Below, piece by piece: positions 18,101 through 26,916 of a DNA stretch of 64,000 nucleotides (position 1 is the stretch's first letter; every line of letters begins with the position of its first letter). The translations under genes were made by a program, and so were the position numbers. The notes below the pieces were generated by a model, which was not told where the DNA came from, did no database searches, and worked only from the letters and a program-made list of their open reading frames with translations. This DNA is from Streptomyces sp. NBC_00820 (GTDB taxonomy: Bacteria; Actinomycetota; Actinomycetes; Streptomycetales; Streptomycetaceae): the NCBI RefSeq assembly GCF_036347055.1, contig NZ_CP108882.1, positions 5,498,501-5,562,500 of the forward strand. Direction: 5' to 3'.

Positions 18101-19081
18101 CTCGGCCTCCTTGGTGGCCTCACCGACGAGGCGGGCGACCTGTTCCTTCGCCGTACGCGTACGCGTCTCGTTGGCGGCCTCGGCGCTCGACAGCGCCTTG
18201 GCGGCAGCCTCCTTGGCCTCGGTCAGCATCTTCTCGGCCTCGGACTGCGCCTTGCGCAGCGCTTCCTCGGCCTGCGCCATCCGCTCCTCGGCGGCACGGC
18301 TCAGCTCGCCGGCCTGACGGCGGGCGGCGTCCGACTCGCTGGCGGTGGAACTGCGCAGCCGCTCGGCGTGCTCGGTGGCCTCCTGGGCCTGCGTGGAGGC
18401 GGCGTTCAGCAGTCGCTCGGCGTCCGTGCGGGCACGGCGCAGGATCTGCTCGGCCTCGCTGCGGGCGGACTCGGCCTCGCCGGCCACCCGCTCGCGGGCC
18501 TCCCGGGTCAGCCGTTCGGTCTCGGCCCGGGCCGCCGCCATCGCCTGGTCGGCCTCCGCGCGGGACTCGTCCAGCAGCCGGCGCGCCTGCGACTCCGTGC
18601 GGGCGCGCAACTGCTCGGCCCAGGCCACGTTCTCGTTGACGTGCGACTCGACGGTCTGCCGGCGCTCGGACAGCTCCTGGTCCAGCTGCTGGCGGCGGGT
18701 CACCGCCTCCTGGTGCAGCTCCGTCTGGAGCCGGGCCGCCTGCTCGGCGTGCTCCTGGAGCAGCCGCTGGGTCTGCGCTCTTACCTGGCTCAGTTCCCGC
18801 TCGGCGTCCTGACGCAGCTGGTCGGCCTGCATCTGGGCATTGCGAAGCAACTGTTCGGCCTGATACCCGATGTCACCGCCGTCATAGGCGGGCCGGGTCA
18901 TCAGCGTGCGGCGCGCCTCGTGAAGCTTGGCGCGCAGCACCTCGACCTGGTAGCCGAGGTCCTCGGCGTGCTGGATCGCCTTTTCCCGCTCGGTCTTCAG
19001 CCGCTTCATCTCGGCCTCGAACCGAGAGAGGTGGTCGACGTCAGCCGCCGGCTCTCGCTCCTGGCTCTCGTAGCCCCGCAC
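15134..19081 (-). CDS. scy: Scy, long coiled-coil polarity scaffold protein
   Basis: A 1315-residue coiled-coil protein. The N-terminal 60-70 residues (SRFEAEMKRLKTEREKAIQH) are followed by more than 1100 residues of Ala/Glu/Arg-rich repeats with the non-heptad, roughly 51-residue periodicity described for Scy and FilP, recurring as ADRVRAEA, AERLRxEA and similar. Scy organises the tip assembly with DivIVA and FilP and sets new branch points. The GTG start gives MRGYESQEREPAADVDHL. It is the largest gene here. Its antisense strand is open for 1.4 kilo-codons, a by-product of Ala/Glu-rich coding, not a gene. Confidence 0.95.
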   Translation of the reverse strand: MRGYESQEREPAADVDHLSRFEAEMKRLKTEREKAIQHAEDLGYQVEVLRAKLHEARRTLMTRPAYDGGDIGYQAEQLLRNAQMQADQLRQDAERELSQVRAQTQRLLQEHAEQAARLQTELHQEAVTRRQQLDQELSERRQTVESHVNENVAWAEQLRARTESQARRLLDESRAEADQAMAAARAETERLTREARERVAGEAESARSEAEQILRRARTDAERLLNAASTQAQEATEHAERLRSSTASESDAARRQAGELSRAAEERMAQAEEALRKAQSEAEKMLTEAKEAAAKALSSAEAANETRTRTAKEQVARLVGEATKEAETTRADAEQVVTDARAEAEKILAEAGEKARSLTAEETASQLSKAARTAEEVLNKASEEAQRTTRAAAEEAERIRGEAESEADRLRAQAHDIAEELKGAAKDDTKEYRAKTVELQEEARRLRGEAEQLRADAVAEGESIRAEARREAVTQIEEAAKSAEELLAKAKADADELRKSATTDSEKVRTEAIERATALRRQAEETLERTREEADKLREEAGERAESVRSDAEQAARELREEAERAVEARREEAAGELTRLQTETQERLETAEQALTDAREEAAGIRREAGEESERLRSEAAERSRTLRQQAEAEAERLRDEAAADAAASRAEGESVAVRLRSEAAAEAERLKTEAQESADRVRAEAQAAAERLGAEASETLAAAQEEAARRRREAEELLGGAREEADQERRRAREQSEELLASARKRVEEAQTEATRLVEEADRRATEMVSAAEQHAQQVRDSVAGLHEQAQEEITGLRSAAEHAADRTRREAEEEADRVRSDAYAERERASEDASRLRRESSEETEAAKALAEHTVTEAAAESERLRSEASEYAQRVRTEASDALAEADQAASRTRADAREDANRIRSDAATQVDTLITEARNEAERLQNETIAEADRVRTEALTEADRLQTETVTEADRVRAEALAEADRVRVEAVANAEQLISDATGDAERLRAEAADTVGSAQQHAERLRGEAQRLRANAETESERLVNSAREESERTLDEARRDANKRRSEAAEQVDTLITETAAEADKLLTEAQQQALKTTAEAEAQADTMVGAARSEAERIVSEATVEGNSRVEKSRTDADGLLVGARRDATAIRERAEELRDRITTEIEELHERARREASETMKSTGDRCDALIKAAEEQLAKAEAKAKELVSDANSEAGKVRIAAVKKAEGLLKEAEQKKAKLVKEAEDLKAEAIREARATVEEGKRELEVLVRRREDINSEISRVQDVLEALESFEAPAGGKDGGVKAGASVGAPRSGGKSSDG

Positions 19082-19289
19082 TGCGCGGTCCCATCCGTCC
19101 CCTGGTCAGCTTCTGCAACGAGCCCCGTCCATCCGCCGAACGGGGCCCCCGGGGAATGGTGTCAGATCAACGACGGAGCATGGGCTGCTGCCCCGACGCT
19201 CGTCCCCCGAAATCCGGACCCCGGCATACGGTCGTCCCCCGACTGCGGAGACGACCGCCCCCAACCCTACCGGCCCTTATGTACGCCGG

Positions 19290-19730
19290 TCAGTGCTCAG
19301 GTGACTCAACTGAGGCCGAAGTGACCAGTTCTGTCAGGACTCCGTGGCAATCCTTCGGGTGCAGGAAGGTGATCCGGGAGCCCATGGAACCGCGTCGTGG
19401 CTCTTCGTACAGCACGCGTACGCCCTTCTCGCGGATGTCCGCGGCGTCCTGGTCCACGTCCGCGGTGCCGAAGGCGATGTGATGTACGCCCTCTCCGTTC
19501 TTCGCCAGCCACTTGCCGACCGCGGAGTCCTCGCGGGTCGGTTCCAGGAGCTGGAGGTAGGAGGCGCCGCCGTCCGAGGTCCCGTTGATCCTGAGCATGG
19601 CCTCCCGCACACCCTGCTCTTCGTTGACCTCGGTGTGGAACACCTCGAAGCCGTAGGTCGCGCGGTAGAACTCGACGGTGGTGTCGAGGTCGTGACAGGC
19701 GATCCCGATGTGGTCGATTCGCGTCAGCAT
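19290..19730 (-). CDS. mce: Methylmalonyl-CoA epimerase
   Basis: Interconverts (2R)- and (2S)-methylmalonyl-CoA, linking propionyl-CoA carboxylation with the B12 mutase. A 146-residue VOC-fold protein with the metal ligands in order: H7 (RIDHIGIA), Q60 (YLQLLEP), H84 (VHHIAF) and E134 (VLTEL). Length fits the family. It lies between scy (same strand) and the divergent thiolase gene. Methylmalonyl-CoA is also a polyketide extender, so this enzyme affects secondary metabolism as well. Confidence 0.95.
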   Translation of the reverse strand: MLTRIDHIGIACHDLDTTVEFYRATYGFEVFHTEVNEEQGVREAMLRINGTSDGGASYLQLLEPTREDSAVGKWLAKNGEGVHHIAFGTADVDQDAADIREKGVRVLYEEPRRGSMGSRITFLHPKDCHGVLTELVTSASVESPEH

Positions 19731-19879
19731 GGATTCAGTGCAGCGCTCCGGAGGTGGTTACGCAACGTGCGCGCGATCACACCGTAAGGACGATGACGGC
19801 CTCAGGTGCCGGTCAGTACATTCGAAGTAAACCCTCGTTCACTCCTCGGCTGTGCAGGCCGGTAAGGGGATCGCAGCTC

Positions 19880-21088
19880 ATGTCTTCTGGAACCTCCGGT
19901 ACGACCAGCTCAGTGATCGTCGCGGGCGCGCGCACGCCCATGGGACGGCTGCTGGGCTCGCTGAAGTCCTTCTCCGGGGCCGACCTCGGCGGCTTCGCGA
20001 TCAAGGCGGCCCTCGACCGCGCCGGCATCGGCGGCGACCAGGTGCAGTACGTGATCATGGGGCAGGTGCTCCAGGCCGGGGCGGGCCAGATCCCGGCCCG
20101 CCAGGCGGCCGTCAAGGCGGGCATCCCGATGAACGTCCCGGCGCTCACCATCAACAAGGTGTGTCTGTCCGGCCTGGACGCCATCGCGCTCGCCGACCAG
20201 CTGATCCGCGCGGGCGAGTTCGACATCGTCGTCGCCGGCGGTCAGGAGTCCATGACCAACGCCCCGCACCTGCTGCCCAAGTCCCGCGACGGCTACAAGT
20301 ACGGCGCGGTGGAGATGGTCGACGCCATGGCGTACGACGGTCTGACCGACTCCTTCGAGGGCATCGCCATGGGCGAGTCGACGGAGAAGCACAACACCCG
20401 CCTCGGCATCAAGCGCTCCGAGCAGGACGAGATCGCCGTCCTGTCCCACCAGCGGGCCGCCGCCGCGCAGAAGAACGGCCTGTTCGAGGCCGAGATCACC
20501 CCCGTGGAGATCCCGCAGCGCAAGGGCGACCCGGTGCTGTTCAGCAAGGACGAGGGCATCCGCGCCGAGACCTCCCTGGAGTCCCTCGGCAAGCTGCGCC
20601 CGGCCTTCACCAGGGACGGCACCATCACCGCCGGCACCGCCTCGCAGATCTCCGACGGCGCGGCCGCCGTGGTCGTGATGAGCAAGGCCAAGGCCGAGGA
20701 GCTGGGCCTTCAGTGGCTTGCCGAGATCGGCGCCCACGGCAACGTGGCCGGCCCGGACAACTCCCTGCAGTCGCAGCCGTCCAACGCCATCCAGCACGCC
20801 CTGAAGAAGGAGGGCCTGGACGTCGCGGACCTCGACCTCATCGAGATCAACGAGGCCTTCGCCGCCGTCGCCGTGCAGTCAATGAAGGACCTCGGCGTTT
20901 CCACGGAAAAGGTGAACGTCAACGGCGGCGCGATCGCCCTGGGTCACCCGATCGGCATGTCCGGCGCCCGTCTCGTGCTCCACTTGGCGCTGGAGCTCAA
21001 GCGCCGGGGCGGCGGGGTGGGCGCGGCCGCGCTGTGCGGTGGCGGCGGCCAGGGTGACGCGCTCATCGTGCGGGTACCGAAGGCCTGA
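19880..21088 (+). CDS. Acetyl-CoA C-acetyltransferase (thiolase)
   Basis: Condenses two acetyl-CoA to acetoacetyl-CoA or cleaves the reverse. A 402-residue protein. ATG 19880 is preceded by AAGGGGA. The thiolase catalytic set is present: C95 (NKVCLSGLD), H356 ([14 protein letters not shown]) and C386 ([11 protein letters not shown]). The gene is followed 48 bases later by meaB on the same strand, so the two are probably cotranscribed. Together with the dehydrogenase at 2.9 kb it can run the acetoacetyl-CoA/3-hydroxybutyryl-CoA steps feeding the butyryl/isobutyryl pool that IcmA uses. Confidence 0.95.
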   Translation: MSSGTSGTTSSVIVAGARTPMGRLLGSLKSFSGADLGGFAIKAALDRAGIGGDQVQYVIMGQVLQAGAGQIPARQAAVKAGIPMNVPALTINKVCLSGLDAIALADQLIRAGEFDIVVAGGQESMTNAPHLLPKSRDGYKYGAVEMVDAMAYDGLTDSFEGIAMGESTEKHNTRLGIKRSEQDEIAVLSHQRAAAAQKNGLFEAEITPVEIPQRKGDPVLFSKDEGIRAETSLESLGKLRPAFTRDGTITAGTASQISDGAAAVVVMSKAKAEELGLQWLAEIGAHGNVAGPDNSLQSQPSNAIQHALKKEGLDVADLDLIEINEAFAAVAVQSMKDLGVSTEKVNVNGGAIALGHPIGMSGARLVLHLALELKRRGGGVGAAALCGGGGQGDALIVRVPKA

Positions 21089-21136
21089 GAGTCCCCTTGT
21101 GCGTCGTTACGTCGGTGAAGTGAACGGAGCTGTGTG

Positions 21137-22093
21137 ATGCAGGACGTCTCCTCTCTGGTGGCCCAGGCCAGGGAAGGCCGGCCGCGGGCCGTGGCCCGGC
21201 TCATCTCCCTGGTGGAGGGGGCGTCCCCGCAGCTCAGGGAGGTCATGGCGGCGCTGGCCCCGCTGACCGGCAACGCCTATGTGGTCGGTCTGACCGGTTC
21301 CCCGGGCGTCGGCAAGTCGACCTCCACCTCCGCCCTCGTCACCGCGTACCGCAAGCAGGGCAAGCGGGTCGGCGTCCTGGCCGTCGACCCGTCCTCCCCC
21401 TTCTCCGGCGGCGCCCTGCTCGGCGACCGCGTCCGCATGTCGGACCACGCCTCCGACCCCGGCGTCTACATCCGCTCCATGGCCACGCGCGGCCACCTCG
21501 GCGGCCTGGCCTGGGCGGCCCCGCAGGCGATCCGTGTCCTGGACGCGGCCGGCTGCGACGTGATCCTGGTGGAGACGGTCGGCGTCGGCCAGTCGGAGGT
21601 GGAGATCGCCTCCCAGGCCGACACCTCCGTCGTCCTCCTCGCCCCCGGCATGGGCGACGGCATCCAGGCGGCCAAGGCGGGAATCCTGGAGATCGGCGAC
21701 GTCTACGTCGTCAACAAGGCGGACCGCGACGGCGCCGACGCCACGGCCCGCGAGCTGAACCACATGCTCGGCCTCGGCGAGGCCCGCGGCCCCGGCGACT
21801 GGCGTCCGCCCATCGTCAAGACGGTCGCGGCCCGCGCCCAGGGCATCGACGAGGTCGTGGAGGCCCTGGAGAAGCACCGGGCCTGGATGGAGGAGCACGG
21901 CGTCCTCGCCGAACGCCGCCGCGCCCGCGCGGCCCGCGAGGTCGAGACGATCGCCGTCACGGCCCTGCGGACACGCATCGGCGACCTCCACGGCGACCGC
22001 CGCCTCAGCACCCTCGCCGAGCGCATCGTCGCCGGCGAACTGGACCCGTACCGCGCGGCCGACGAACTGGTGGCGGGCCTGACGGAGGGCTGA
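21137..22093 (+). CDS. meaB: MeaB/ArgK-type GTPase, B12 mutase chaperone
   Basis: A G3E-family GTPase that escorts adenosylcobalamin into acyl-CoA mutases and protects them from inactivation. The 318 residues show P-loop GSPGVGKS (54-61), DPSSPFSGG, switch region ETVGVGQSEVEIA and base-recognition NKAD near 193. A GTG one codon earlier is an alternative start; CGGAGC fits ATG 21137 slightly better. It follows the thiolase gene. Clients could be IcmA (31 kb) or a methylmalonyl-CoA mutase encoded elsewhere. Confidence 0.93.
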   Translation: MQDVSSLVAQAREGRPRAVARLISLVEGASPQLREVMAALAPLTGNAYVVGLTGSPGVGKSTSTSALVTAYRKQGKRVGVLAVDPSSPFSGGALLGDRVRMSDHASDPGVYIRSMATRGHLGGLAWAAPQAIRVLDAAGCDVILVETVGVGQSEVEIASQADTSVVLLAPGMGDGIQAAKAGILEIGDVYVVNKADRDGADATARELNHMLGLGEARGPGDWRPPIVKTVAARAQGIDEVVEALEKHRAWMEEHGVLAERRRARAAREVETIAVTALRTRIGDLHGDRRLSTLAERIVAGELDPYRAADELVAGLTEG

Positions 22094-22295
22094 GTCCGGC
22101 CCTGTTCGCCATCACCCGCACGTCCAGCCCCGCTGCGGAGCGGCCCGGCGACCTCACTGTCCGCCAGACCGCTGACGGCCTCGGCACCGACCTTCCGGCC
22201 GGGGCTGGGTCGTGTCACAGGTCAGCGACGGGACTTCCTCCCGGTCGTCGCGGAAGCCACACTGGGCCCGCACTGTTTCACCGGTTGGGGGGATC

Positions 22296-22556
22296 ATGGG
22301 ATTCATCAACAACGCCAAGGCCGGCCTGGCTACCGATGAGGCGCGCAAGGCCTACGAGGCGGGGCGTACCGTCCTCACCTACAAGATCATCGAGGCCAAT
22401 GCCGGCAGCAGGACCACCTCACCGATGACCGGCGTCGGCGAGCAGATCGAAGCCATTGAGGCCCAGGGCTGGACGCTCTCCAACATGGCGGCCGCCGAGA
22501 GCAAGACCCTCGGCGGCGAACGCGTCGCCCTCATCTGCCTGTTCCGGCGACGCTGA
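22296..22556 (+). CDS. Small conserved hypothetical protein
   Basis: An 86-residue protein. ATG 22296 is preceded by a G-rich ribosome-binding site (GGGGGGATC). It starts MGFINNAKAGLATDEARKAYEAGR and then has a compact alpha/beta-looking part (EQIEAIEAQGWTLSNMAA...GERVALICLFRRR) resembling small DUF4177-type folds. Soluble, without a signal peptide. Function unknown. It stands alone between meaB and the MFS gene. Confidence 0.75.
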   Translation: MGFINNAKAGLATDEARKAYEAGRTVLTYKIIEANAGSRTTSPMTGVGEQIEAIEAQGWTLSNMAAAESKTLGGERVALICLFRRR

Positions 22557-22750
22557 CACCTTCCTCGCTCAGGTCCCGGCACGGGCGTTCAGGGCAGGGC
22601 AGGAGCCTCCGCAGCCTGGGCAACTCCCCGCAGGCGCTGCTAACTTGACCCGTATGTTCCTCTCCATGGCATAGAGCGCGCACCCCGCGCCCGCGTAGGC
22701 GGCCGACACCCGGCCGGCGCGGCGCACCGGTGTCCCCTCGTCATGTCACA

Positions 22751-22765
22751 CGTGAGGAACTCACG
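22751..22765 (+). promoter_or_regulatory. Inverted repeat overlapping the MFS ribosome-binding site
   Basis: CGTGAG-GAA-CTCACG is a perfect 6-bp stem with a 3-base loop that contains the GAGGA ribosome-binding sequence and ends one base before ATG 22767. It could hide the ribosome-binding site in the mRNA or serve as an operator in DNA. Confidence 0.5.
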
Positions 22766-22766
22766 C

Positions 22767-23975
22767 ATGTCCGCGCCCGCTTCACCGCGCGCCGTCCTGC
22801 CCGCGCGCCCCTCGTACGCCGCCGTGCTGCGCGTCCCGCACGCACGCCGGACCTTCGCCGCCGTCCTGAGCGCCCGTCTGTCCTACGGCACCGCACCCCT
22901 CGCGGTGCTGCTGTCCGTCACCCGGGCGACCGGGTCCCTCGCCGTCGCCGGTGCCGTGATGAGCCTGTTCGGCGGCGCCGTGGTGTTCCTGATGCCGCTG
23001 CGCGCGTCGCTGATCGACCGCTACGGCCCGCGCCGCGCGCTGCCCCCCATGGCCGCCTGCTACGGCACCCTGCTGTGCGCCCTGGCGGCCCTCACCTGGC
23101 GGCCCGGGGTCCCGGCACCGTTCATCGCCGCGGCCGCCGCTCTCGCGGGCGCCTGCGCACCCCCGCTGGGTCCCACCATGCGCGCGCTGTGGGCCGAACT
23201 CGTCCACGACCGGCACCTGCTGCGGCGCGCCTACAGCCTGGACGGGGTCGCCGAGGAGCTGCTCTTCGTGTCCGGCCCGGCCCTGGTGGGCCTTCTCGTG
23301 CGCTTCGCGCCCCCGGCGTCCGGCATCCCGCTCAGCGCGCTGCTGGTCGTCGCCGGAACCTGCGCCTTCGTCACGTCTCCCGCGCTGGCCGGCTTCCGTC
23401 CCGCGCCCCGCCGGGAGAGGCGCGGCGCCCCGCGCGGACTGCTGCCTCCGGTCGTCGTGGCCGCGGGCGTCGGGCTGGCCCTCAGTGGCGTGGAGCTGCT
23501 GGTGATGGCGTTCGCCACCGAGCACGGGTACGACACCGCCCTGGTGCCGTGGGTGCTGGGCGCGCTCTCGGCGGGCAGCGCGGTGGGCGGCCTCGTCAAC
23601 GGTGCGGTCGACTGGCGGGGGCCGGCTCGGGTGCGGCTGGGCGGGTTCGCGGCCGGCCTCGGTCTGGTGATCGCCGCGGCGGGCCTCGCGCCCGGCCTGT
23701 GGACGCTCATGGCCGCCATGGCCTGCGCGGGCGCGTTCATCGCCCCGGCCCTGACGACGGCGTACCTGCTGGCCGACGAGACGGCGGGGGAGGGCTCCCG
23801 TACACAGGCCGGGGCCTGGGTGAACATGGCCGTGAACGCGGGGAGTTCGGGGGGAGCCGTGGTGGCGGGGGTGCTGATCGGCGCCCTGCCGCTCGGGGTG
23901 TGCTTCCTGCTGGCGGGAGGTGTGGCCCTCGCGGCGGCGCTGGCCGCGGGGCCCCGGTGGCGCCGGGTCGCGTGA
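22767..23975 (+). CDS. MFS transporter
   Basis: A 402-residue polytopic membrane protein with about 12 predicted spans. The MFS loop 2-3 motif appears as SLIDRYGPRRALPP, and the N-terminus is cytoplasmic and Arg-rich. The start at 22767 (MSAPASPRAV) is preferred over ATG 22743 because only it has a ribosome-binding site (GAGGA). Substrate unknown; members of this subgroup are mostly drug or metabolite exporters. Monocistronic. Confidence 0.88.
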   Translation: MSAPASPRAVLPARPSYAAVLRVPHARRTFAAVLSARLSYGTAPLAVLLSVTRATGSLAVAGAVMSLFGGAVVFLMPLRASLIDRYGPRRALPPMAACYGTLLCALAALTWRPGVPAPFIAAAAALAGACAPPLGPTMRALWAELVHDRHLLRRAYSLDGVAEELLFVSGPALVGLLVRFAPPASGIPLSALLVVAGTCAFVTSPALAGFRPAPRRERRGAPRGLLPPVVVAAGVGLALSGVELLVMAFATEHGYDTALVPWVLGALSAGSAVGGLVNGAVDWRGPARVRLGGFAAGLGLVIAAAGLAPGLWTLMAAMACAGAFIAPALTTAYLLADETAGEGSRTQAGAWVNMAVNAGSSGGAVVAGVLIGALPLGVCFLLAGGVALAAALAAGPRWRRVA

Positions 23976-24087
23976 CAGGAGGCCTGCCGGCGTGCGACGG
24001 GGAGGGCCGCCCAGGGGGTGGGGCCGGGGCCGGGCGGCAGCCTCCAGGGCTCGGGTCGTCCCGGTGTCCTGGGGGCTGCCGCCGGGC

Positions 24088-24564
24088 TCAGGGGCGACCC
24101 CGCTGGCCCCGCAGATGCTCTGCGATCGGCTTGAGGGACTTGTCCAGTTCTATGAGCGCCTCGGGCGTCAGCAGGTCGATGAAGTGCCGTCGCACGGATG
24201 CCACGTGGTGCGGCGCGACCTTCTTCATCGTCTCCATGCCGTGCTCGGTCAGCACGGCGTACAGGCCCCGGCGGTCGGACTCACAGTTCTCGCGCCGCAC
24301 GAAGTCGGCGTTCTCCATCCGGGTGATCTGATGGGAGAGCCGGCTCTTGGACTGCATGGTGGCGGAGGCCAGGTCGCTCATCCGCATCCGCACGTCTTCC
24401 GACTCGGACAGATTGACGAGGATCTCGTAGTCGTTCATCGTCAGCCCGAACGGCTGCAGATCCTTTTCGAGCTGGTACGTCAACAGCCTGTTGACCTCCA
24501 GGTGGGTGCGCCAGGCGCACTGCTCCGCATCGGTCAGCCAGCGCGTGGCCGTCTCGGTCTCCAT
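24088..24564 (-). CDS. absC: MarR-family regulator, AbsC type
   Basis: A 158-residue winged-helix protein. Residues 50-105 hold the MarR DNA-binding domain (DYEILVNLSESEDVRMRMSDLASATMQ, SRLSHQITRMENADFVRRENCESDRRG). Position and sequence match what I recall of S. coelicolor AbsC, a pleiotropic regulator of antibiotic genes and zinc uptake; the symbol rests on memory, not alignment. A -10-like TAGACT (minus strand, 24576-24571) ends six bases before the ATG and no ribosome-binding site is visible, suggesting a leaderless message. Confidence 0.85.
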   Translation of the reverse strand: METETATRWLTDAEQCAWRTHLEVNRLLTYQLEKDLQPFGLTMNDYEILVNLSESEDVRMRMSDLASATMQSKSRLSHQITRMENADFVRRENCESDRRGLYAVLTEHGMETMKKVAPHHVASVRRHFIDLLTPEALIELDKSLKPIAEHLRGQRGRP

Positions 24565-24656
24565 GAATGAAGTCTACCTAAGAAGTTGAATGACGAACTA
24601 CTTCGGGTGGTGTGACTGTGCGCACGCGTTCGATGTCACACTCCGCAGACTACCGC

Positions 24657-25463
24657 TCACAGCCCGAAGCGACGCTGGAGGTCCCCCAGCTGTCCGGGAA
24701 GGCGCGGTACCCCCGGGGACTGCGAAGCATGCCCGGTCGGGGCCGTTCCGCCGCCTCCCGGTACCCCCGGCTCGGCCGGGACCGCTCCCGTGGCCTGCTC
24801 GGCCATGAGGGTCTCGCTCGACTGCAGCAGGACCGTCCCGGCGCCCACGAACTCGAACTGGTGCTCCTCCCCGGAGGCGCCGCCCAGGCCCGTCATCGCA
24901 CGTAGACCGCCCATCACGCCTGTCAGGTACCCGTGGTCGTAGTGATGACACGGCGACGGGCAGTCGGCCCATCCGACCAGGGCCTGGGGATCGACCCGGA
25001 TCGGCGGTTCCATGAACACCACCGGCCCGTTGGATGCGGCCACGAACTTCCCGGTTCCGATCAGTGTCAGAAAGCCCGGCACGATCGACTGTTTGAGCGC
25101 GAGACTTGGCTGAAAAGCGAGGAGATTGCCCGAGCGAATGGTCAGGTTCCCGTCGTCCAGGTCGTACGAGTTCACGTCGAAGGCCCGGTCGGCGAGCAGC
25201 ATCTTGCCCGAGCCCTCCGCCACGACCCAGTCGCTCGCGTGCAGTGGCGAATGGAACGACGTGCGGACAAGCCGGTCAAGTCGACCGTGCCCGACGCCGT
25301 TGAACTCGATCGCCCCGTAGTAGGCGATCATCTTCCCCTTCTGCAGGAACCACTGCCCGCCCTTGAGCTCGACGCAGAACGTGTACGAGTTCACGTTGTC
25401 GTCGACGGGCAGGGTCATCGGGTCGTGCACCACGGGGCCGCCGGGGGTTCCGTACGCGCTCAC
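24657..25463 (-). CDS. AIM24-family protein (third gene of operon)
   Basis: A 268-residue beta-rich protein of the AIM24/TIGR00266 type. It has repeated short strands with patterns shared with its two neighbours (VLQSSETLMAEQ; GGQWFLQKGKMIAYYGAIEF) and a Gly/Pro-rich C-terminal tail. The GTG start overlaps the stop of the preceding gene (GTGA). It is the longest and most diverged of the three and has extra Cys/His residues (ADCPSPCHHYDHG) that the others lack. Family function is not established in bacteria; the mitochondrial namesake supports inner-membrane organisation. Confidence 0.85.
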   Translation of the reverse strand: MSAYGTPGGPVVHDPMTLPVDDNVNSYTFCVELKGGQWFLQKGKMIAYYGAIEFNGVGHGRLDRLVRTSFHSPLHASDWVVAEGSGKMLLADRAFDVNSYDLDDGNLTIRSGNLLAFQPSLALKQSIVPGFLTLIGTGKFVAASNGPVVFMEPPIRVDPQALVGWADCPSPCHHYDHGYLTGVMGGLRAMTGLGGASGEEHQFEFVGAGTVLLQSSETLMAEQATGAVPAEPGVPGGGGTAPTGHASQSPGVPRLPGQLGDLQRRFGL

Positions 25464-26110
25464 AGCTTCTCCTCCGACGCCTGGACGTACACCGTGCCGC
25501 TGCCGCTCAGCTCCAGCTGGAACGCCTCACCGGAGCCCCGGCCCACCATGTCGCGCCAGCCGAGCGCGGTGGACAGCTTGTTGCGGACGTCGCCGTGGTG
25601 GGCGACGTAGGCCTGCGGGTCGACGTGGACCGGGCGCTGCGGGGTGATCGGCAGCTCGAAGACGCCGCCGTGCGCCATCACGGCCACCGAGCCCTGGCCC
25701 TGGAGCGTGGTGGTGAACAGCCCCTGCCCGGTGGCCTGGCCCCGCACCAGGCCCATCACCCCGCCCTGCGAGCCCAGGAACATCGTGCCCTGGCGCAGGG
25801 TGCCCTCGAAGGCGAGCAGGCGGTCGGCCTCGACGTACAGGGTGTCGCCGGTGAGGGTGATGACGTGCACGTGGTGGCCGCCGTGCCCGAAGAAGACGGT
25901 GCCGCTGCCCTCGACGGACATCAGCGGGGTCGCCTCGCCCGCCACCCGGCGCCCGATCATGGACATCAGGCCGCCCTGGCCGCCCTGGAGGCTGGGGGTG
26001 AAGGACACGTCCCCCTTGTAGGCGAGCATCGCCCCGCGCTGGCTGAACAGCCGCTGCCCGGGCAGCACGGTGGCCTCGACCATCTTGGAGTTGATCTCCC
26101 GCAAGCTCAT
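25460..26110 (-). CDS. AIM24-family protein (second gene of operon)
   Basis: A 216-residue protein. Start MSLREINSKMVEATVLPGQ at 26110; the longer open frame is antisense noise. It has Gly-rich beta motifs typical of AIM24: VEGSGTVFFGHGGHHVHVITL, LYVEADRLLAFEGTL and GQGLFTTTLQGQGSVAVMAHG. It begins one base after the stop of the first AIM24 gene and overlaps the third by four bases. Probably a soluble or membrane-peripheral beta-sandwich that forms homo- or hetero-oligomers with its paralogues. Confidence 0.88.
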   Translation of the reverse strand: MSLREINSKMVEATVLPGQRLFSQRGAMLAYKGDVSFTPSLQGGQGGLMSMIGRRVAGEATPLMSVEGSGTVFFGHGGHHVHVITLTGDTLYVEADRLLAFEGTLRQGTMFLGSQGGVMGLVRGQATGQGLFTTTLQGQGSVAVMAHGGVFELPITPQRPVHVDPQAYVAHHGDVRNKLSTALGWRDMVGRGSGEAFQLELSGSGTVYVQASEEKL

Positions 26111-26111
26111 C

Positions 26112-26744
26112 TCACAGATCCCCCGCGATCGTGTTCCGCTCGCTGGGCTGCACGTACACCAGCCCGTCGCCCTCGAAGCGGATCTGGAAGGCCTCGCCGC
26201 CACCCTCCCCGAAGAGGGTGCGGAAGGTCACACCGGACTGGAAGGACTGCCGTACGTTCCCCTGGTGGGCGATGTAGGCGCCCGGGTCGACGGTCAGCGG
26301 GTACTGCGGGCTGACCCGGAGCACCACCGCCGGCCCGTCGGAGAGCAGCGCCGCCTGGCCGTGCCCCTCGACGGTCGTGGTGAACAGCCCGTTGCCCTGC
26401 GAGGCGCCGCGCAGCCCGGTGAACGTCGTGCCCGTTCTCAGGCCCGCGTCGGTCACGAGGAGGTTGCTCGACTCGACGTAGAGCTTGTCGCCCTGGAGTC
26501 CGACCAGGTTGATCTCGGACGCCCGGTCGGCGAACCAGCAGGTGCCATGCCCTCTCACCTCCATCACCGTCATCTGCTCGCCGGTGAGCCGCCGGGTCAC
26601 CATCCCGCGCAGCCCCTCGCCACCGCCGCTCAGCTTCTTGAAGGTCATCTGCCCGTCGTACGCGACCATCGAGCCGTTCTTCGCCTTCACGGCGTCCCCG
26701 GTCATGTCGACGGCGAGCACCTTGCTGCCTTGGAGTCGGAACAT
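26112..26744 (-). CDS. AIM24-family protein (first gene of operon)
   Basis: A 210-residue protein starting MFRLQGSKVLAVDMTGDAVK at 26744. It shares the paralogues' signature blocks (MEVRGHGTCWFADRA, LYVESSNLLV, GNGLFTTTVEGHGQAALLS, VDPGAYIAHQGNVRQS). The last two blocks align closely with those of the second gene, so the set arose by tandem duplication. The ribosome-binding site is weak. The promoter lies in the 172-bp divergent gap shared with the DUF3817 gene, which also contains the palindrome CCCCTAGGGG at 26819-26828. Confidence 0.88.
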   Translation of the reverse strand: MFRLQGSKVLAVDMTGDAVKAKNGSMVAYDGQMTFKKLSGGGEGLRGMVTRRLTGEQMTVMEVRGHGTCWFADRASEINLVGLQGDKLYVESSNLLVTDAGLRTGTTFTGLRGASQGNGLFTTTVEGHGQAALLSDGPAVVLRVSPQYPLTVDPGAYIAHQGNVRQSFQSGVTFRTLFGEGGGEAFQIRFEGDGLVYVQPSERNTIAGDL

Positions 26745-26916
26745 CGCCACGCTGTGAAAGTAGCCGCCCGGCGGGTGGACGGAACAGGGCCCACGGGTGG
26801 AGAGCGACCCTGAGCGCACCCCTAGGGGGATGGTTTGCCACAATGGTCGACGCTTGTGCTTCCGTTCACAAAGCGGATCATGCAGCGCTCAGCGACTCTC
26901 CCACCGAAGGTGACCC

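Noticed and set aside
15080..19324. A 1414-codon open frame antisense to scy
   Set aside because: Ala/Glu/Arg-rich coiled-coil coding leaves the opposite strand free of stops. The product is a Leu/Gly/Arg repeat without recognisable domains and has no ribosome-binding site.
24571..24605. AbsC autoregulatory operator
   Set aside because: GAAGTT...AACTACTTC is only an imperfect repeat with unequal arms; too weak to call.
26819..26828. CCCCTAGGGG as an operator of the AIM24/DUF3817 divergent region
   Set aside because: A 10-bp GC-rich palindrome is expected by chance in this composition and no second copy was found.
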